64,000 bases of DNA from Bacillota bacterium (GTDB taxonomy: Bacteria > Bacillota > Bacilli > Bacillales > Cytobacillaceae), in NCBI GenBank assembly GCA_030705955.1, contig JAUZPL010000007.1, positions 28,955-92,954 on the forward strand, written 5' to 3'. Both the position numbers and the translations under genes were made by a program. Below, piece by piece: positions 43,475 to 53,059 of the stretch; the stretch's first letter is position 1, and each line of letters opens with the position of its first letter. The notes under the pieces were generated by a model. It worked only from the letters and a program-made list of their open reading frames with translations. It searched no databases and was not told the DNA's origin.

Positions 43475-44637
43475 AAAAATTCTATGTAGATTTACATATA
43501 CATATCGGCCGAACATGGACGGGTAAACCGGTAAAAATTACAGGGGCCAAATCCCTCACATTTACAAATATTATTGAACACGCACGGCATGAAAAAGGAC
43601 TAAATATGATTGGAATCATTGATAGCCACTCTCCGGAGGTCATCATGGAAATGGAGAGTCTACTATCAAGCGGTGAAATTATTGAGCATCCTGATGGTGG
43701 ATTAGTGTTTGGAAATTTAACCGTCATTCTTGGATCTGAAATTGAAATTTATGATGAGCATTGTAATGGCCCTATCCATGTTTTATGTTATTTTCCAACG
43801 ATTGAGATCATGAAGGAATTTTCCTATTGGTTATCAGGTCATTTGAAAAATATCACTTTAAGCTCACAGCGTGTCTATATTTCCGGCCTTGAACTACAAA
43901 GGAAGGTAAAGAAATTAGGTGGAATCTTTATTCCTGCACATGTCTTTACCCCTTTCAAAAGCCTTTATGGAAAGGGGGTTCATTCTTCCTTAACAGAGGT
44001 GTTGGATCCTTCGTTAATTGATGGAATTGAGTTGGGATTAAGCTCTGATACCGAAATGGCTGATCAAATCCTTGAATTGCAAGATTATACGTTTGTTACA
44101 AATTCGGATGCCCATTCATTAGCAAAAATTGCTCGTGAATATCAGGTTATGGAAATGAATGAGCCAAGTTTTGTAGAATTAAATAAGGTACTAAAGGGGA
44201 AAGAGGGGAGAACAATCGTTGCTAACTATGGATTAGATCCCCTGCTTGGAAAATACCATAGGACAGTTTGTGCTCATTGTTTGAATCACGTTGATCAAGA
44301 AGATGGAATATGCTCGCATTGCGGAAAAGAGAAAATCATTAAAGGTGTGGCAGATAGAATTTTAGAATTGAAAACGGCTGAAAAGGGTCGCACCGGGCGT
44401 CCTCCCTATATACATCAGGTTCCACTTGAGTTCATTCCAGGATTAGGTCCGAAAATGCTTGATCGGCTTCTTCAGCATTTTGGAACCGAAATGGCGATTT
44501 TACATGAAGTACCGTATGAGTCAATGAAGGAAGTCGTTCCAGAAAAAATCGTTGATTTAATTATGAAAGCCAGGGAAGGAAAAATTAATCTATTTGCTGG
44601 TGGCGGCGGAAGGTATGGAAAGATTGCAGATCAGTAA
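43471..44637 (+). CDS. yqxK: Endonuclease Q-type PHP-domain protein
   Basis: A 388-aa PHP-fold enzyme matching YqxK, the Bacillus homologue of archaeal EndoQ, which nicks DNA beside deaminated bases. The metal motif DLHIHIG is at residues 7-13, with IDSHSPE and NSDAHS at 211-216. A zinc finger with Cys267, Cys270, Cys281 and Cys284 and a helix-hairpin-helix (FIPGLGPKMLDRLLQHFG) lie toward the C-terminus. It is coupled to nudF and followed by a terminator. Confidence 0.88.
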   Translation: MKKFYVDLHIHIGRTWTGKPVKITGAKSLTFTNIIEHARHEKGLNMIGIIDSHSPEVIMEMESLLSSGEIIEHPDGGLVFGNLTVILGSEIEIYDEHCNGPIHVLCYFPTIEIMKEFSYWLSGHLKNITLSSQRVYISGLELQRKVKKLGGIFIPAHVFTPFKSLYGKGVHSSLTEVLDPSLIDGIELGLSSDTEMADQILELQDYTFVTNSDAHSLAKIAREYQVMEMNEPSFVELNKVLKGKEGRTIVANYGLDPLLGKYHRTVCAHCLNHVDQEDGICSHCGKEKIIKGVADRILELKTAEKGRTGRPPYIHQVPLEFIPGLGPKMLDRLLQHFGTEMAILHEVPYESMKEVVPEKIVDLIMKAREGKINLFAGGGGRYGKIADQ

Positions 44638-44652
44638 ATGAAAGGAATGGAG

Positions 44653-44683
44653 TGGCTGTTTTTTCACAGCCATTCTTTTTTTG
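44653..44683 (+). terminator. terminator of nudF-yqxK
   Basis: TGGCTGT (44653-44659) and ACAGCCA (44666-44672) form a 7-bp stem followed by TTCTTTTTTT. Confidence 0.82.
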
Positions 44684-44685
44684 TA

Positions 44686-44714
44686 GTCATAGAAAAATTG
44701 GACGGGCATACAAT
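44686..44714 (+). promoter_or_regulatory. sigma-E promoter of spoIIM
   Basis: GTCATAGA (44686-44693) and CATACAAT (44707-44714) are separated by 13 nt. The -10 matches the sigma-E consensus fully and the -35 at six of eight positions. This fits mother-cell expression of spoIIM. Confidence 0.75.
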
Positions 44715-44743
44715 TTACTAACCGATTTTTAGGAGGAACGTAA

Positions 44744-45388
44744 ATGAAGAAAAAAATGTACCAGAACGTTGCCGCCAATTATTTCCGTGAGCATTCCTCA
44801 ATCTTTTTATTTATTATTGTTTTATTTCTTATGGGTGTAATTTTTGGAGCGATTGTTGTGAATAGTATGAGTTTTACACAAAAGCAGGATTTATTCTATT
44901 ATTTATCACAATTTTTTGGAGAGGTTTCAAGTGGCAAAGTAGCTCCGAATAGTGATCTTTTTGTGCAAAGCTTCTTCCATAATAGTAAATTTATTTTTTT
45001 TATATGGGTTTTAGGAATTTCAATTATTGGGGTACCGGTTATTCTTATTCTATTGTTTATAAAAGGTTTGGTAATCGGCTTTACCGTTGGTTTTTTAGTC
45101 AGCCAAATGAGCTGGAAGGGTTTCCTATTAGCGTTAGTGTCCATTTTGCCGCAAAACTTAATTATCATTCCTGTTTTCATTATTATGGCTGCATTATCAG
45201 TTTCCTTTTCATTAAAAATGATCAAAAAGCAATTTATGAAAAAGTATAGTCATCCAATATTGCCAGAATTTAAAAAATACATTTTTGTTTTAATTCTTGC
45301 GGTTATTTTTATTTCAGGAGCATCTGGAATAGAGGCTTTTTTTTCACCAGGTCTTATGAAAACGATTATGAATTCATTTAAATTATAA
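44744..45388 (+). CDS. spoIIM: Stage II sporulation protein M
   Basis: A 214-aa membrane protein of the SpoIIM family with about five hydrophobic helices. It is part of the SpoIID-SpoIIM-SpoIIP complex that degrades septal peptidoglycan and drives engulfment; SpoIIM is the membrane anchor. NYFREHSSIFLFIIVLFLMGVIFGAIVVNS and GLVIGFTVGFLVSQMSWKGFLLALVSILPQNL are characteristic. It has GGAGG before the ATG and sigma-E elements 30-58 bp upstream. Confidence 0.94.
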   Translation: MKKKMYQNVAANYFREHSSIFLFIIVLFLMGVIFGAIVVNSMSFTQKQDLFYYLSQFFGEVSSGKVAPNSDLFVQSFFHNSKFIFFIWVLGISIIGVPVILILLFIKGLVIGFTVGFLVSQMSWKGFLLALVSILPQNLIIIPVFIIMAALSVSFSLKMIKKQFMKKYSHPILPEFKKYIFVLILAVIFISGASGIEAFFSPGLMKTIMNSFKL

Positions 45389-45438
45389 TTATTATTATAA
45401 GATATTATCTATAATATCTTATTTATAATAATTTTTTT
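45386..45438 (+). terminator. A+T-rich terminator of spoIIM
   Basis: A long imperfect dyad built from AATTATTATTATAAGATATTAT and its near complement, followed by seven T. It starts at the spoIIM stop codon. Confidence 0.65.
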
Positions 45439-45547
45439 GATTATACCCTTTCTTCTGCTATAATGAGAATAATAGAATAAGCCCTATAAGCTTTCATAAA
45501 GCATAGTTGCGTTTAATAGCAAAAAAATGGGGAGGGAGGGACTTCGA

Positions 45548-46012
45548 ATGGAGACAAGAATTGATAGGATTAAAAAACAATTACACTCTTCAAGTTATAA
45601 ACTTACACCGCAACGCGAAGCAACTGTCCTAGTTTTACTTGAAAATGAAGAGGATCATTTAAGCGCAGAAGATGTTTACCTCCTCGTGAAAGAGAAGTCA
45701 CCAGAGATTGGTTTAGCTACTGTATATCGAACATTAGAACTTCTTACTGAATTGAAAATTGTAGATAAAATTAATTTTGGGGACGGAGTTTCTCGCTACG
45801 ACCTTCGCCAAGAAGGTGCAGCCCATTTTCATCATCATCTAGTCTGTATTGAATGTGGAGCGGTTGATGAAATTCAAGAAGACTTGCTTGAAGATGTTGA
45901 AGCTACGGTGGAAAAGAAGTGGAATTTTAAAATAAAGGATCATAGATTAACCTTCCATGGTATTTGCTATCGCTGCCAAGCAAAGAATCAACAGGATGGA
46001 AAAATTGAATAA
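45548..46012 (+). CDS. fur: Ferric uptake regulator Fur
   Basis: Iron-responsive repressor of the Fur family, 154 aa. The winged helix spans about 15-85 (YKLTPQREATVLVLLEN, LATVYRTLELLTELKIV). The dimerisation domain has the metal-binding FHHHLVCIECGAVDEI with a CxxC and a second pair in GICYRCQ. Position next to spoIIM, yqzK and xerD matches B. subtilis fur rather than perR or zur. ATG 45548 is preferred, with GGGAGGGAGGG upstream. Confidence 0.92.
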   Translation: METRIDRIKKQLHSSSYKLTPQREATVLVLLENEEDHLSAEDVYLLVKEKSPEIGLATVYRTLELLTELKIVDKINFGDGVSRYDLRQEGAAHFHHHLVCIECGAVDEIQEDLLEDVEATVEKKWNFKIKDHRLTFHGICYRCQAKNQQDGKIE

Positions 46013-46022
46013 ATCAAAACAA

Positions 46023-46066
46023 AGGCCTTTTTTTAAAATAAGCGAAGAAAAAAGGCTTTTTTCTTT
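46023..46066 (+). terminator. terminator of fur
   Basis: AGGCCTTTTTTT and AAAAAAGGCTTTTTT form a dyad with a loop of about 14 nt, just after the fur stop codon. Confidence 0.6.
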
Positions 46067-46134
46067 CCCTAGGTATAAATCTTGTCCAAAATGGCATACC
46101 TTTTACTAGACTAATATGTGCTGGGGGAAGGAAA

Positions 46135-46356
46135 ATGCTATCTTTTTTTAAAATTGCTGCACAAACCATAAAGGTGTTTATTCTATTCACTGGATGCACG
46201 ATTCTTTTTTATTATGGTATTATGTGGGTGAATGAAGAATACCAAAACTACCATCGCTACGATGAGCCAAAAGGTGCAGCCATAAAGGTGTCAAACATGG
46301 TTGAAGGGAATTCTTCTTTTGAAAGATTGATTCTGTTTTATTTAAATGGGGAGTAA
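46135..46356 (+). CDS. yqzK: YqzK-family (DUF4227) small membrane protein
   Basis: A 73-aa protein with one N-terminal membrane helix ([19 protein letters not shown]) followed by [19 protein letters not shown], the hallmark of the DUF4227/YqzK family. The function is unknown. It lies between fur and xerD exactly as in B. subtilis and overlaps the region just before xerD, so the two are probably cotranscribed. Confidence 0.87.
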   Translation: MLSFFKIAAQTIKVFILFTGCTILFYYGIMWVNEEYQNYHRYDEPKGAAIKVSNMVEGNSSFERLILFYLNGE

Positions 46357-46361
46357 TGCAT

Positions 46362-47255
46362 ATGCAAGATCAATTAAAAGATTTTATGCATTTTTTAATT
46401 GTGGAGAAGGGTTTAGCAAAAAATACGATTATTTCGTATGAAAGGGATTTGAATAGCTATCTCCAGTATTTAAAAAATGTTGAAAATATTTCAGAATTAA
46501 ATGATGTCACACGGGTACATATTGTACATTTTTTAGGAATTCTTAAGGAACAAAAAAAATCCTCCAAAACCTTAGCAAGACATATTGCCTCCATTCGATC
46601 TTTTCATCAATTTCTTATTAGAGATAAAGCAACGGAGCATGATCCATCTGTTCATATAGAATCACCAAAAATGGAAAGATCCCTTCCAAAGGTACTTAAT
46701 TTGCAAGAAGTGGAGGTCTTATTGGATTCCCCAAAAATAAAGGATCATTTTGGATTTCGTGATAAGGCAATGCTTGAAATTCTTTATGCATCTGGGATTC
46801 GTGTAAGCGAGCTGATTGGCCTAAACCAAGGGGATATACATTTAACAATGGGATTTTTGCGTTGTATTGGTAAAGGGAATAAAGAAAGAATTATTCCGAT
46901 TGGCAAAACAGCGGCAAATGCACTTGAGCAATACCTAGATAAAGGAAGACCATACTTTCTGACAAAGAAATCCTCCGAGGAAGCTTTATTTCTTAATAAT
47001 CGTGGAAAACGACTGACACGCCAAGGATTTTGGAAAATACTTAAAAAGCTGGCAATGGAAGCCGGTATTTCAAAAGAATTGACTCCACACACTTTGCGTC
47101 ATTCGTTTGCTACACACCTATTAGAAAATGGCGCTGATTTACGAGCAGTCCAAGAGATGCTTGGACACGCAGATATTTCAACAACTCAAATTTATACACA
47201 TGTAACGAAAACAAGATTAAAAGATGTTTACAGTAAGTTTCATCCAAGAGCTTAA
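46362..47255 (+). CDS. xerD: Site-specific tyrosine recombinase XerD
   Basis: Tyrosine recombinase of the XerCD pair that resolves chromosome dimers at dif, 297 aa. The SAM-like N-terminal domain ([20 protein letters not shown]) is followed by the catalytic domain. Its first Arg is in [28 protein letters not shown] holds the HxxR pair, and [14 protein letters not shown] holds His and the nucleophile Tyr. ATG 46362 is favoured because GGGGAG is 8 nt away; an ATG at 46356 overlaps the yqzK stop. B. subtilis calls it ripX. Confidence 0.95.
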   Translation: MQDQLKDFMHFLIVEKGLAKNTIISYERDLNSYLQYLKNVENISELNDVTRVHIVHFLGILKEQKKSSKTLARHIASIRSFHQFLIRDKATEHDPSVHIESPKMERSLPKVLNLQEVEVLLDSPKIKDHFGFRDKAMLEILYASGIRVSELIGLNQGDIHLTMGFLRCIGKGNKERIIPIGKTAANALEQYLDKGRPYFLTKKSSEEALFLNNRGKRLTRQGFWKILKKLAMEAGISKELTPHTLRHSFATHLLENGADLRAVQEMLGHADISTTQIYTHVTKTRLKDVYSKFHPRA

Positions 47256-47284
47256 TATTTTTATAGTTTTATATCAATATGTCG

Positions 47285-47317
47285 AAAAGCTGCTAAAAAA
47301 TGAGTAGCTTTTTTTCT
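47285..47317 (+). terminator. terminator of xerD
   Basis: AAAAGCTGCT and AGTAGCTTTT pair around AAAAAATG and are followed by seven T. Confidence 0.78.
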
Positions 47318-47348
47318 TGTTTTTTTAACAGCATTTAGTAAAATATAG

Positions 47349-47443
47349 ATGTCAGACTTCTGACATATGATTTGTTTGTTAGATAAACAATATTTGATTA
47401 GGGTAACCTATTGTTAAGTTGTTTTTCACTGAAAACGTTACCA
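47349..47443 (+). promoter_or_regulatory. Control region of deoB operon: palindrome and cre-like site
   Basis: ATGTCAGA-CT-TCTGACAT at 47349-47366 is a perfect dyad with 8-bp arms. A second dyad, TTGTTT...AAACAA, lies at about 47371-47389. CTGAAAACGTTACCA at 47429-47443 matches the cre consensus at 13 of 15 positions. The regulator of the palindrome is not known to me. Confidence 0.5.
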
Positions 47444-47461
47444 TAAAAAGGAGGAAGAAAA

Positions 47462-48646
47462 ATGGTTTCAACTATATATAAACGAATTTTTCTTATCGTG
47501 ATGGACTCAGTCGGTATTGGAGAGGCACCGGATGCCGAAAAGTTTGGGGATAAGGGATCGGATACTTTAGGTCATATTGCTGAGAAAATGAATGGCCTTA
47601 ATATGCCAAATATGGGAAAATTGGGACTAAGCAATATTCGTGAAATAAAAGGAATCAGTAAAGCGGAAATACCTCTTGCGTATTACACAAAGATGATGGA
47701 AGCATCAAATGGAAAAGATACCATGACTGGGCATTGGGAAATCATGGGGTTGAATATTAAAACACCATTTCGTGTTTTCCCAGATGGATTTCCAGAAGAA
47801 CTAATTTCAGAATTAGAACATAGAACCAGCAGAAAGATAATTGGAAATAAACCAGCAAGCGGGACAGAAATTCTTGTTGAACTTGGTGAAGAACACATGA
47901 ATACAGGTGCTTTAATTGTGTATACTTCAGCTGATTCTGTGCTACAGATTGCAGCACATGAAGAAATTGTTCCACTTGAAGAATTATACAAAATTTGCAA
48001 AATTGCACGTGAACTAACATTAGATGAAAAATACATGGTAGGACGTGTAATAGCTCGCCCATTCGTTGGGGATCCTGGGAATTTTAAACGAACACCAAAT
48101 CGTCATGATTATGCCCTAAAGCCTTTTGGAAGAACGGTTATGAATGAAATAAAAGACTCCGGATTTGATGTGATTGCAATTGGGAAAATCCATGATATTT
48201 ATGATGGTGAAGGTGTTACGAAGTCAATGAGAACCGTTTCCAATATGGATGGAATGGATAAGCTTATCGAAACGCTTGACATGGACTTTAATGGCTTAAG
48301 CTTTGTCAATCTTGTTGATTTTGATGCATTATATGGTCATCGCCGTGATCCGCTTGGTTATGGAAAGGCGCTTGAAGAGTTTGATGCCCGTCTTCCTGAA
48401 GTATTTGCCAAAATGAAAGAGGATGACTTGTTAATGATTACTGCAGACCATGGAAATGATCCAGTTCATCCTGGAACAGATCATACCCGTGAATATGTTC
48501 CATTAATTATCTATTCAAAACAGATGAATGAATGTCATGAACTTCCAATCCGAAAAACCTTTGCCGATCTTGGTGCAACGATAGCTGATAATTTCCATGT
48601 TTCTTTGCCTAACTACGGAGAAAGTTTCTTAAAAGAATTGAAATAA
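47462..48646 (+). CDS. deoB: Phosphopentomutase
   Basis: Interconverts ribose-1-phosphate and ribose-5-phosphate (and the deoxy forms) in nucleoside salvage. The 394 aa are full length, of the alkaline phosphatase superfamily. The N-terminal metal Asp is in [14 protein letters not shown], the catalytic Thr in [15 protein letters not shown], and late metal ligands in [23 protein letters not shown]. It has AAGGAGG before ATG. punA follows after 12 bp and pdp after that, a compact nucleoside catabolism operon. Confidence 0.96.
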   Translation: MVSTIYKRIFLIVMDSVGIGEAPDAEKFGDKGSDTLGHIAEKMNGLNMPNMGKLGLSNIREIKGISKAEIPLAYYTKMMEASNGKDTMTGHWEIMGLNIKTPFRVFPDGFPEELISELEHRTSRKIIGNKPASGTEILVELGEEHMNTGALIVYTSADSVLQIAAHEEIVPLEELYKICKIARELTLDEKYMVGRVIARPFVGDPGNFKRTPNRHDYALKPFGRTVMNEIKDSGFDVIAIGKIHDIYDGEGVTKSMRTVSNMDGMDKLIETLDMDFNGLSFVNLVDFDALYGHRRDPLGYGKALEEFDARLPEVFAKMKEDDLLMITADHGNDPVHPGTDHTREYVPLIIYSKQMNECHELPIRKTFADLGATIADNFHVSLPNYGESFLKELK

Positions 48647-48658
48647 TGGGGGATAACA

Positions 48659-49474
48659 ATGGATTTTGAAAAAATTCAAAATGCTGCACAGTTTTTAAAA
48701 AGTAAATATACCAGAAAGCCAAAATTGGGATTAATTTTGGGTTCAGGGCTAGGTGTTTTAGCAGATGAGATTAACAATCCAGTTAAAATTCCATATTCAG
48801 AAATTCCCGACTTCCCTGTGTCGACTGTGGAGGGGCATGCTGGACAGCTCGTATTTGGGCAACTTAACACTGTGGAAGTTGTGGCAATGCAAGGGAGATT
48901 TCATTACTACGAGGGTTATTCCTTTGATAAAGTGACATTCCCAGTGCGCGTTATGAAAGAGCTTGGAGTGGAAATGCTAATTGTCACTAATGCTGCTGGA
49001 GGAGTAAATGAAAGCTTCTCACCTGGCGACTTAATGCTAATTTCAGATCATATTAATAATATGGGATCCAACCCGCTAATGGGGCCAAATGATACGCGTA
49101 TAGGGGTAAGATTTCCAGATATGTCTGAGGCTTATTCAAATAGGCTGAGGGTATTGGCTAAAGAGGTTGCTTCTCGCTTGAATATCAATATAAAGGAAGG
49201 CGTTTATGTCGGATTCACTGGCCCTTCCTATGAAACACCTGCTGAAATAAAAATGGTTCGTACAATTGGGGGAGACGCGGTTGGAATGTCAACCGTTCCT
49301 GAGGTAATTGTGGCCCGTCATAGTGGCATTGAAGTGCTTGGAATTTCATGCATTTCAAATATGGCAGCTGGTATCCTTGATCAACCGTTAAACCATGAAG
49401 AAGTAATTGAAACAACTGAACGTGTAAAAGCGAATTTCCTTTCTTATGTAAAAGAGCTTGTTGCGACAATTTAA
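48659..49474 (+). CDS. punA: Purine nucleoside phosphorylase
   Basis: Trimeric-type (PNP I) purine nucleoside phosphorylase, 271 aa, the B. subtilis PupG equivalent. It splits guanosine and inosine to base and ribose-1-phosphate. [15 protein letters not shown] holds the phosphate-binding Ser. [39 protein letters not shown] contains the family signature. [30 protein letters not shown] holds the base-binding Glu. Its product feeds DeoB just upstream. Confidence 0.95.
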   Translation: MDFEKIQNAAQFLKSKYTRKPKLGLILGSGLGVLADEINNPVKIPYSEIPDFPVSTVEGHAGQLVFGQLNTVEVVAMQGRFHYYEGYSFDKVTFPVRVMKELGVEMLIVTNAAGGVNESFSPGDLMLISDHINNMGSNPLMGPNDTRIGVRFPDMSEAYSNRLRVLAKEVASRLNINIKEGVYVGFTGPSYETPAEIKMVRTIGGDAVGMSTVPEVIVARHSGIEVLGISCISNMAAGILDQPLNHEEVIETTERVKANFLSYVKELVATI

Positions 49475-49493
49475 GGATAAGTGGTGATACAGA

Positions 49494-50798
49494 ATGAGAA
49501 TAGTGGACCTAATTGAGAAAAAAAGAGACGGTTTAGAACTAACCAAGGATGAAATTGATTTTATTATTAAAGGCTATACGGAAGGATCCATACCAGATTA
49601 TCAAATAAGTGCCTTAACAATGGCCATATTTTTTAAAGGAATGACTGAAGATGAACGTGCCAATTTAACAATGGCAATGGTTGATTCAGGTGATAAAATT
49701 GATCTTTCTCAAATTGAAGGAATAAAAGTTGATAAACACTCAACTGGCGGTGTGGGAGATACCACTACATTAGTCTTGGGTCCATTAGTTGCAGCAGTTG
49801 GAGTTCCAGTAGCAAAAATGTCTGGCAGAGGTCTTGGACATACTGGAGGCACAATTGACAAATTGGAATCTATTAAAGGCTTCCATGTTGAAATAAAAAA
49901 TGAAGAATTTATCGAACTAGTAAACAAAAATAAAATTGCAGTAATTGGTCAAAGTGGAAATTTAACACCTGCAGATAAGAAATTATATGCATTAAGAGAT
50001 GTTACAGCTACTGTTGACAGTATACCGTTAATTGCAAGCTCCATAATGAGTAAAAAAATTGCTGCTGGTGCAGATGCAATTGTTTTGGATGTTAAGACCG
50101 GTGCAGGGGCATTCATGAAAACCCTTGATGACTCAAGAGATTTGGCACAGGCTATGGTTCAAATTGGTCATAACGTTGGCAGAAAAACAATGGCAGTTAT
50201 TTCTGATATGAGTCAGCCGTTAGGGTTTGCGGTGGGAAATGCATTAGAGGTAAAAGAAGCAATTAATACATTAAAAGGTGAAGGTCCAAAAGATTTAACC
50301 GAACTTTGTTTAACACTTGGAAGCCATATGGTATTCCTTGCACAAAAGGCAGATTCTCTAGCTGAAGCACGGAAAATGCTAGAAAAGGCTATTCAGGATG
50401 GGTCTGCTTTAGAAAAATTCAAGGACTTTTTAAGCTCACAAGGAGGAGATTCCTCCATAGTGGATGATCCAGCAAAATTACCACAAGCCGCTTATCAAAT
50501 TGAGTTGGAATCTAAAGAAGATGGATATGTCTCTGAAATCGTGGCAGATGAAGTCGGAACAGCTGCCATGCTTTTGGGAGCAGGAAGAGCAACAAAAGAA
50601 TCCAATATTGATTTGGCTGTTGGTCTTGTGTTAAGAAAAAAAATTGGTGATCAGGTTGCTAAAGGGGAATCTTTGGTCACGATTTATAGTAATTTTGAAG
50701 ATGTAAATGAAGTAAAAGAAAAGCTCTATAGCAACATTAAGATTACCTCCACAGCAGTTAAAGCTCCAATATTAATTTATGAGGAAATTATGAAATAA
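49494..50798 (+). CDS. pdp: Pyrimidine-nucleoside phosphorylase
   Basis: Phosphorolyses uridine, deoxyuridine and thymidine; 434 aa. The signature [20 protein letters not shown] and the glycine loop [13 protein letters not shown] are present. The C-terminal PYNP domain runs from about residue 345 ([26 protein letters not shown]). In B. subtilis pdp sits with deoC and nupC elsewhere; here it is the third gene of the deoB-punA unit, so one transcript covers purine and pyrimidine salvage. Confidence 0.95.
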   Translation: MRIVDLIEKKRDGLELTKDEIDFIIKGYTEGSIPDYQISALTMAIFFKGMTEDERANLTMAMVDSGDKIDLSQIEGIKVDKHSTGGVGDTTTLVLGPLVAAVGVPVAKMSGRGLGHTGGTIDKLESIKGFHVEIKNEEFIELVNKNKIAVIGQSGNLTPADKKLYALRDVTATVDSIPLIASSIMSKKIAAGADAIVLDVKTGAGAFMKTLDDSRDLAQAMVQIGHNVGRKTMAVISDMSQPLGFAVGNALEVKEAINTLKGEGPKDLTELCLTLGSHMVFLAQKADSLAEARKMLEKAIQDGSALEKFKDFLSSQGGDSSIVDDPAKLPQAAYQIELESKEDGYVSEIVADEVGTAAMLLGAGRATKESNIDLAVGLVLRKKIGDQVAKGESLVTIYSNFEDVNEVKEKLYSNIKITSTAVKAPILIYEEIMK

Positions 50799-50830
50799 AA
50801 TCTGGGATGAGATTCCCAGATTTTTTTTTG
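50798..50830 (+). terminator. terminator of deoB-punA-pdp
   Basis: AAATCTGGGA (50798-50807) and TCCCAGATTT (50814-50823) form a strong stem followed by further T. Confidence 0.88.
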
Positions 50831-50850
50831 TAAAATAGGAGGGAATATCT

Positions 50851-50878
50851 GTATAAAAGTGTTTGATTTGGAAAAAAT
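50851..50878 (+). promoter_or_regulatory. sigma-F/sigma-G-type promoter of dacF
   Basis: GTATA (50851-50855) and GGAAAAAAT (50870-50878) are separated by 14 nt, fitting the forespore pattern GTATA / GGNNANANT. Known forespore expression of dacF in B. subtilis supports it. Confidence 0.6.
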
Positions 50879-50908
50879 GGGGACTATAAAGAATGGAGGG
50901 TTATGTAA

Positions 50909-52078
50909 ATGAAACGAATTTTCTCATTATTAATGATATGTTGTTTAATTTCATCGCTCATTATACCATCTGCTTTGGCTGCAGAAGAAAAAGGAACTGA
51001 CCTGGTCAATAATGTGAAATCAGCTATATTGATTGAACGAGACACAGGTAAAATATTATATGAAAAAAATAGCGATGAACAGCTTCCGCCAGCAAGTATG
51101 ACCAAAATCATGACTATGTTATTAATCATGGAAGCCATTGATCAAGGAAAGCTAAGTTGGAATGAAAAAATTCGGACAAGTGAGTATGCTGCCTCCATGG
51201 GTGGTTCGCAGATTTTCCTTGAACCAGGTGAAGAAATGACAACAAGAGAAATGCTGGAAGGAATTGCAATTGGCTCTGGAAATGATGCGGCTGTTGCCAT
51301 GGCTGAAAGAATTGGTGGGTCTGAACCTGCATTTGTCGATATGATGAATAAAAAGGCAAAAGAATTAGGGCTAAAGAATACACATTTTAAAAATACAACT
51401 GGGCTCCCTGTAAGTGGGCACTACAGTACAGCACATGATATGGCAATTATGGCGAAAGAGCTTTTGAAATATCCTGAAATCACCAAATTTACGGGTATGT
51501 ATGAATCTTACTTACGCGAGAACACTGATAAAAAATTCTGGTTAGTAAATACAAATAAATTAGTACGCTTTTATCCCGGTGTGGATGGTCTCAAAACTGG
51601 ATTTACTTCAGATGCCAAATATTGTTTGACTGCCACTGCAAAAAGAAACGGAATGCGTGTCATTGCAGTTGTTTTTGGGGCGCCTACATCAAAGGAAAGA
51701 AATGCACAAGTTTCAAAAATGCTTGATTACGCTTTTAGTCAATATGAGACACATCCAATGCTTAAGCAAAACCAACCAGTTGGAGTAGCCCAAATAAGTA
51801 AAGGAAAGTCAAGAAGTGTGGAGGCTGTTACCAGTGAACCTCTTTCTTTGGTAACAAAAAAAGGCGAAAAAACAGAAAAAGTCACTAAAAAAATAATTAT
51901 ACAGAAGCATTTGAATGCTCCTATTCATAAAGGAGATCGAATTGGAACCATTAAGCTGATTAAAGATGGAAAAGTTCTTTTAGAAAGCCCTCTTGTTGCG
52001 AAGAAAGATGTTGCAGAAGCAGGATGGTGGTCACTCTATAAACGTGCATTTGGTATGTTTACAAAAGTAGGCGAGTAA
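50909..52078 (+). CDS. dacF: D-alanyl-D-alanine carboxypeptidase DacF
   Basis: A low-molecular-weight penicillin-binding protein that trims D-Ala from spore peptidoglycan; 389 aa. There is a signal peptide to about residue 25 (MICCLISSLIIPSALAAE). The active-site motifs are SMTK (Ser63-Lys66), SGN (123-125) and KTG in GVDGLKTGFT. The PBP5-type C-terminal domain begins near 290 and ends with WWSLYKRAFGMF, a probable membrane-associating helix. It lies directly upstream of spoIIA as in B. subtilis, where it is read in the forespore. Confidence 0.94.
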   Translation: MKRIFSLLMICCLISSLIIPSALAAEEKGTDLVNNVKSAILIERDTGKILYEKNSDEQLPPASMTKIMTMLLIMEAIDQGKLSWNEKIRTSEYAASMGGSQIFLEPGEEMTTREMLEGIAIGSGNDAAVAMAERIGGSEPAFVDMMNKKAKELGLKNTHFKNTTGLPVSGHYSTAHDMAIMAKELLKYPEITKFTGMYESYLRENTDKKFWLVNTNKLVRFYPGVDGLKTGFTSDAKYCLTATAKRNGMRVIAVVFGAPTSKERNAQVSKMLDYAFSQYETHPMLKQNQPVGVAQISKGKSRSVEAVTSEPLSLVTKKGEKTEKVTKKIIIQKHLNAPIHKGDRIGTIKLIKDGKVLLESPLVAKKDVAEAGWWSLYKRAFGMFTKVGE

Positions 52079-52103
52079 AAAAGCAGAAGCTTTATGCGAG
52101 ACC

Positions 52104-52137
52104 TTCGACTATCTAAATAAGCAGAACAAATGTCGAA
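52104..52137 (+). promoter_or_regulatory. Spo0A boxes upstream of spoIIA
   Basis: TGTCGAA at 52131-52137 is a perfect 0A box. TTCGACT at 52104-52110 matches the inverted box at six of seven positions. Both lie about 55-90 bp upstream of the sigma-H -35 region, fitting activation by phosphorylated Spo0A. Confidence 0.75.
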
Positions 52138-52190
52138 AAACCAGTTCTGTCTACTATTTTTAGCGAAAAGAAACTAGTTTTGTCAGTGTG

Positions 52191-52218
52191 GAAGGATATT
52201 TAGCCGTTTGCAGCGAAT
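52191..52218 (+). promoter_or_regulatory. sigma-H promoter of the spoIIA operon
   Basis: GAAGGATAT (52191-52199) and AGCGAAT (52212-52218), 12 nt apart, match the sigma-H consensus RNAGGAWWW / RNNGAAT completely. The expected start of transcription is near 52225. Confidence 0.85.
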
Positions 52219-52219
52219 T

Positions 52220-52260
52220 GACTCACTATACCAGATTAAGGAGGCCCGGGATAGTGAGTC
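52220..52260 (+). promoter_or_regulatory. Inverted repeat enclosing the spoIIAA ribosome site and start codon
   Basis: GACTCACTAT (52220-52229) and ATAGTGAGTC (52251-52260) are perfect 10-bp complements. The loop contains AAGGAGG (52238-52244) and the 3' arm contains the GTG start at 52254-52256. In a transcript starting upstream, for example from dacF, the start codon would be paired. A transcript starting near 52225 would lack half of the 5' arm. Confidence 0.6.
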
Positions 52261-52604
52261 TTACTATTAAATTGGAAATAAAACAAAATGTTTTATGTAT
52301 TCGATTAAGCGGTGAATTGGACCACCATACGGCAGACGAATTACGTGAAAAAGTATCGGCTGCTATTGAAAGGAATAATATCCAACATATTATTCTAAAT
52401 TTGGATCAGCTTTCTTTCATGGACAGCTCTGGTTTAGGGGTAATTTTAGGTAGATATAAACAAATTAAGCAAGTACATGGCGAAATGGTCGTATGTGCAA
52501 TTTCCCCTGCAATCCAAAGATTATTTGATATGTCGGGTTTATTTAAAATTATTAGTCTTGAACCGACTGAAAACTCTGCATTGCAAAGATTGGGGGTTGC
52601 CTAA
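52254..52604 (+). CDS. spoIIAA: Anti-sigma-F factor antagonist SpoIIAA
   Basis: A STAS-domain protein, 116 aa, that frees sigma-F by binding the anti-sigma factor SpoIIAB. The phosphorylation site is Ser58 in [14 protein letters not shown], at the same position as in B. subtilis. The start is GTG 52254, with AAGGAGG 9 nt upstream; the longer frame from 52188 overlaps the promoter. It is the first gene of the sigma-H/Spo0A-controlled spoIIA operon. The stop codon overlaps the spoIIAB start. Confidence 0.96.
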   Translation: MSLTIKLEIKQNVLCIRLSGELDHHTADELREKVSAAIERNNIQHIILNLDQLSFMDSSGLGVILGRYKQIKQVHGEMVVCAISPAIQRLFDMSGLFKIISLEPTENSALQRLGVA

Positions 52605-53047
52605 TGATGAAAAATGTAATGAATCTGGAGTTTAGTGCTTTAAGTCAAAATGAATCTTTTGCCAGGGTTTCTGTAGCTTCATTTATTGCACAGCTTGACC
52701 CGACAATGGATGAATTAACCGAAATAAAAACTGTTGTTTCAGAAGCTGTAACCAATGCTATTATTCATGGTTATGATAATAATCCAAATGGAATTGTTTA
52801 TATTTCAGTCATGATTGATGAACAATTTATAGAATTAACAATAAAAGATGATGGAATTGGAATTGAAGATGTGGAAGAAGCTCGTCAGCCATTATTTACA
52901 ACAAAGCCGGATTTAGAACGTTCTGGCATGGGATTTACCATCATGGAAAATTTCATGGATGAAATAGAGATTCATTCACAACCAGGCAGCGGAACCGAAA
53001 TAAGATTACGAAAGCATTTATCTAACAGCAAAATGCTATGCAATTAA
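52604..53047 (+). CDS. spoIIAB: Anti-sigma-F factor and kinase SpoIIAB
   Basis: A 147-aa GHKL-type kinase that binds sigma-F and phosphorylates SpoIIAA. The N-box is in [19 protein letters not shown], the G1 box in [19 protein letters not shown], and the second glycine box in [18 protein letters not shown]. The start ATG overlaps the spoIIAA stop (TAATG), indicating coupled translation, which suits a stoichiometric switch. Confidence 0.97.
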   Translation: MMKNVMNLEFSALSQNESFARVSVASFIAQLDPTMDELTEIKTVVSEAVTNAIIHGYDNNPNGIVYISVMIDEQFIELTIKDDGIGIEDVEEARQPLFTTKPDLERSGMGFTIMENFMDEIEIHSQPGSGTEIRLRKHLSNSKMLCN

Positions 53048-53059
53048 GGAGATTCGCCT

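Noticed and set aside
45004..45249. 81-codon frame inside spoIIM
   Set aside because: It is a shadow in another frame of a well-supported membrane protein gene.
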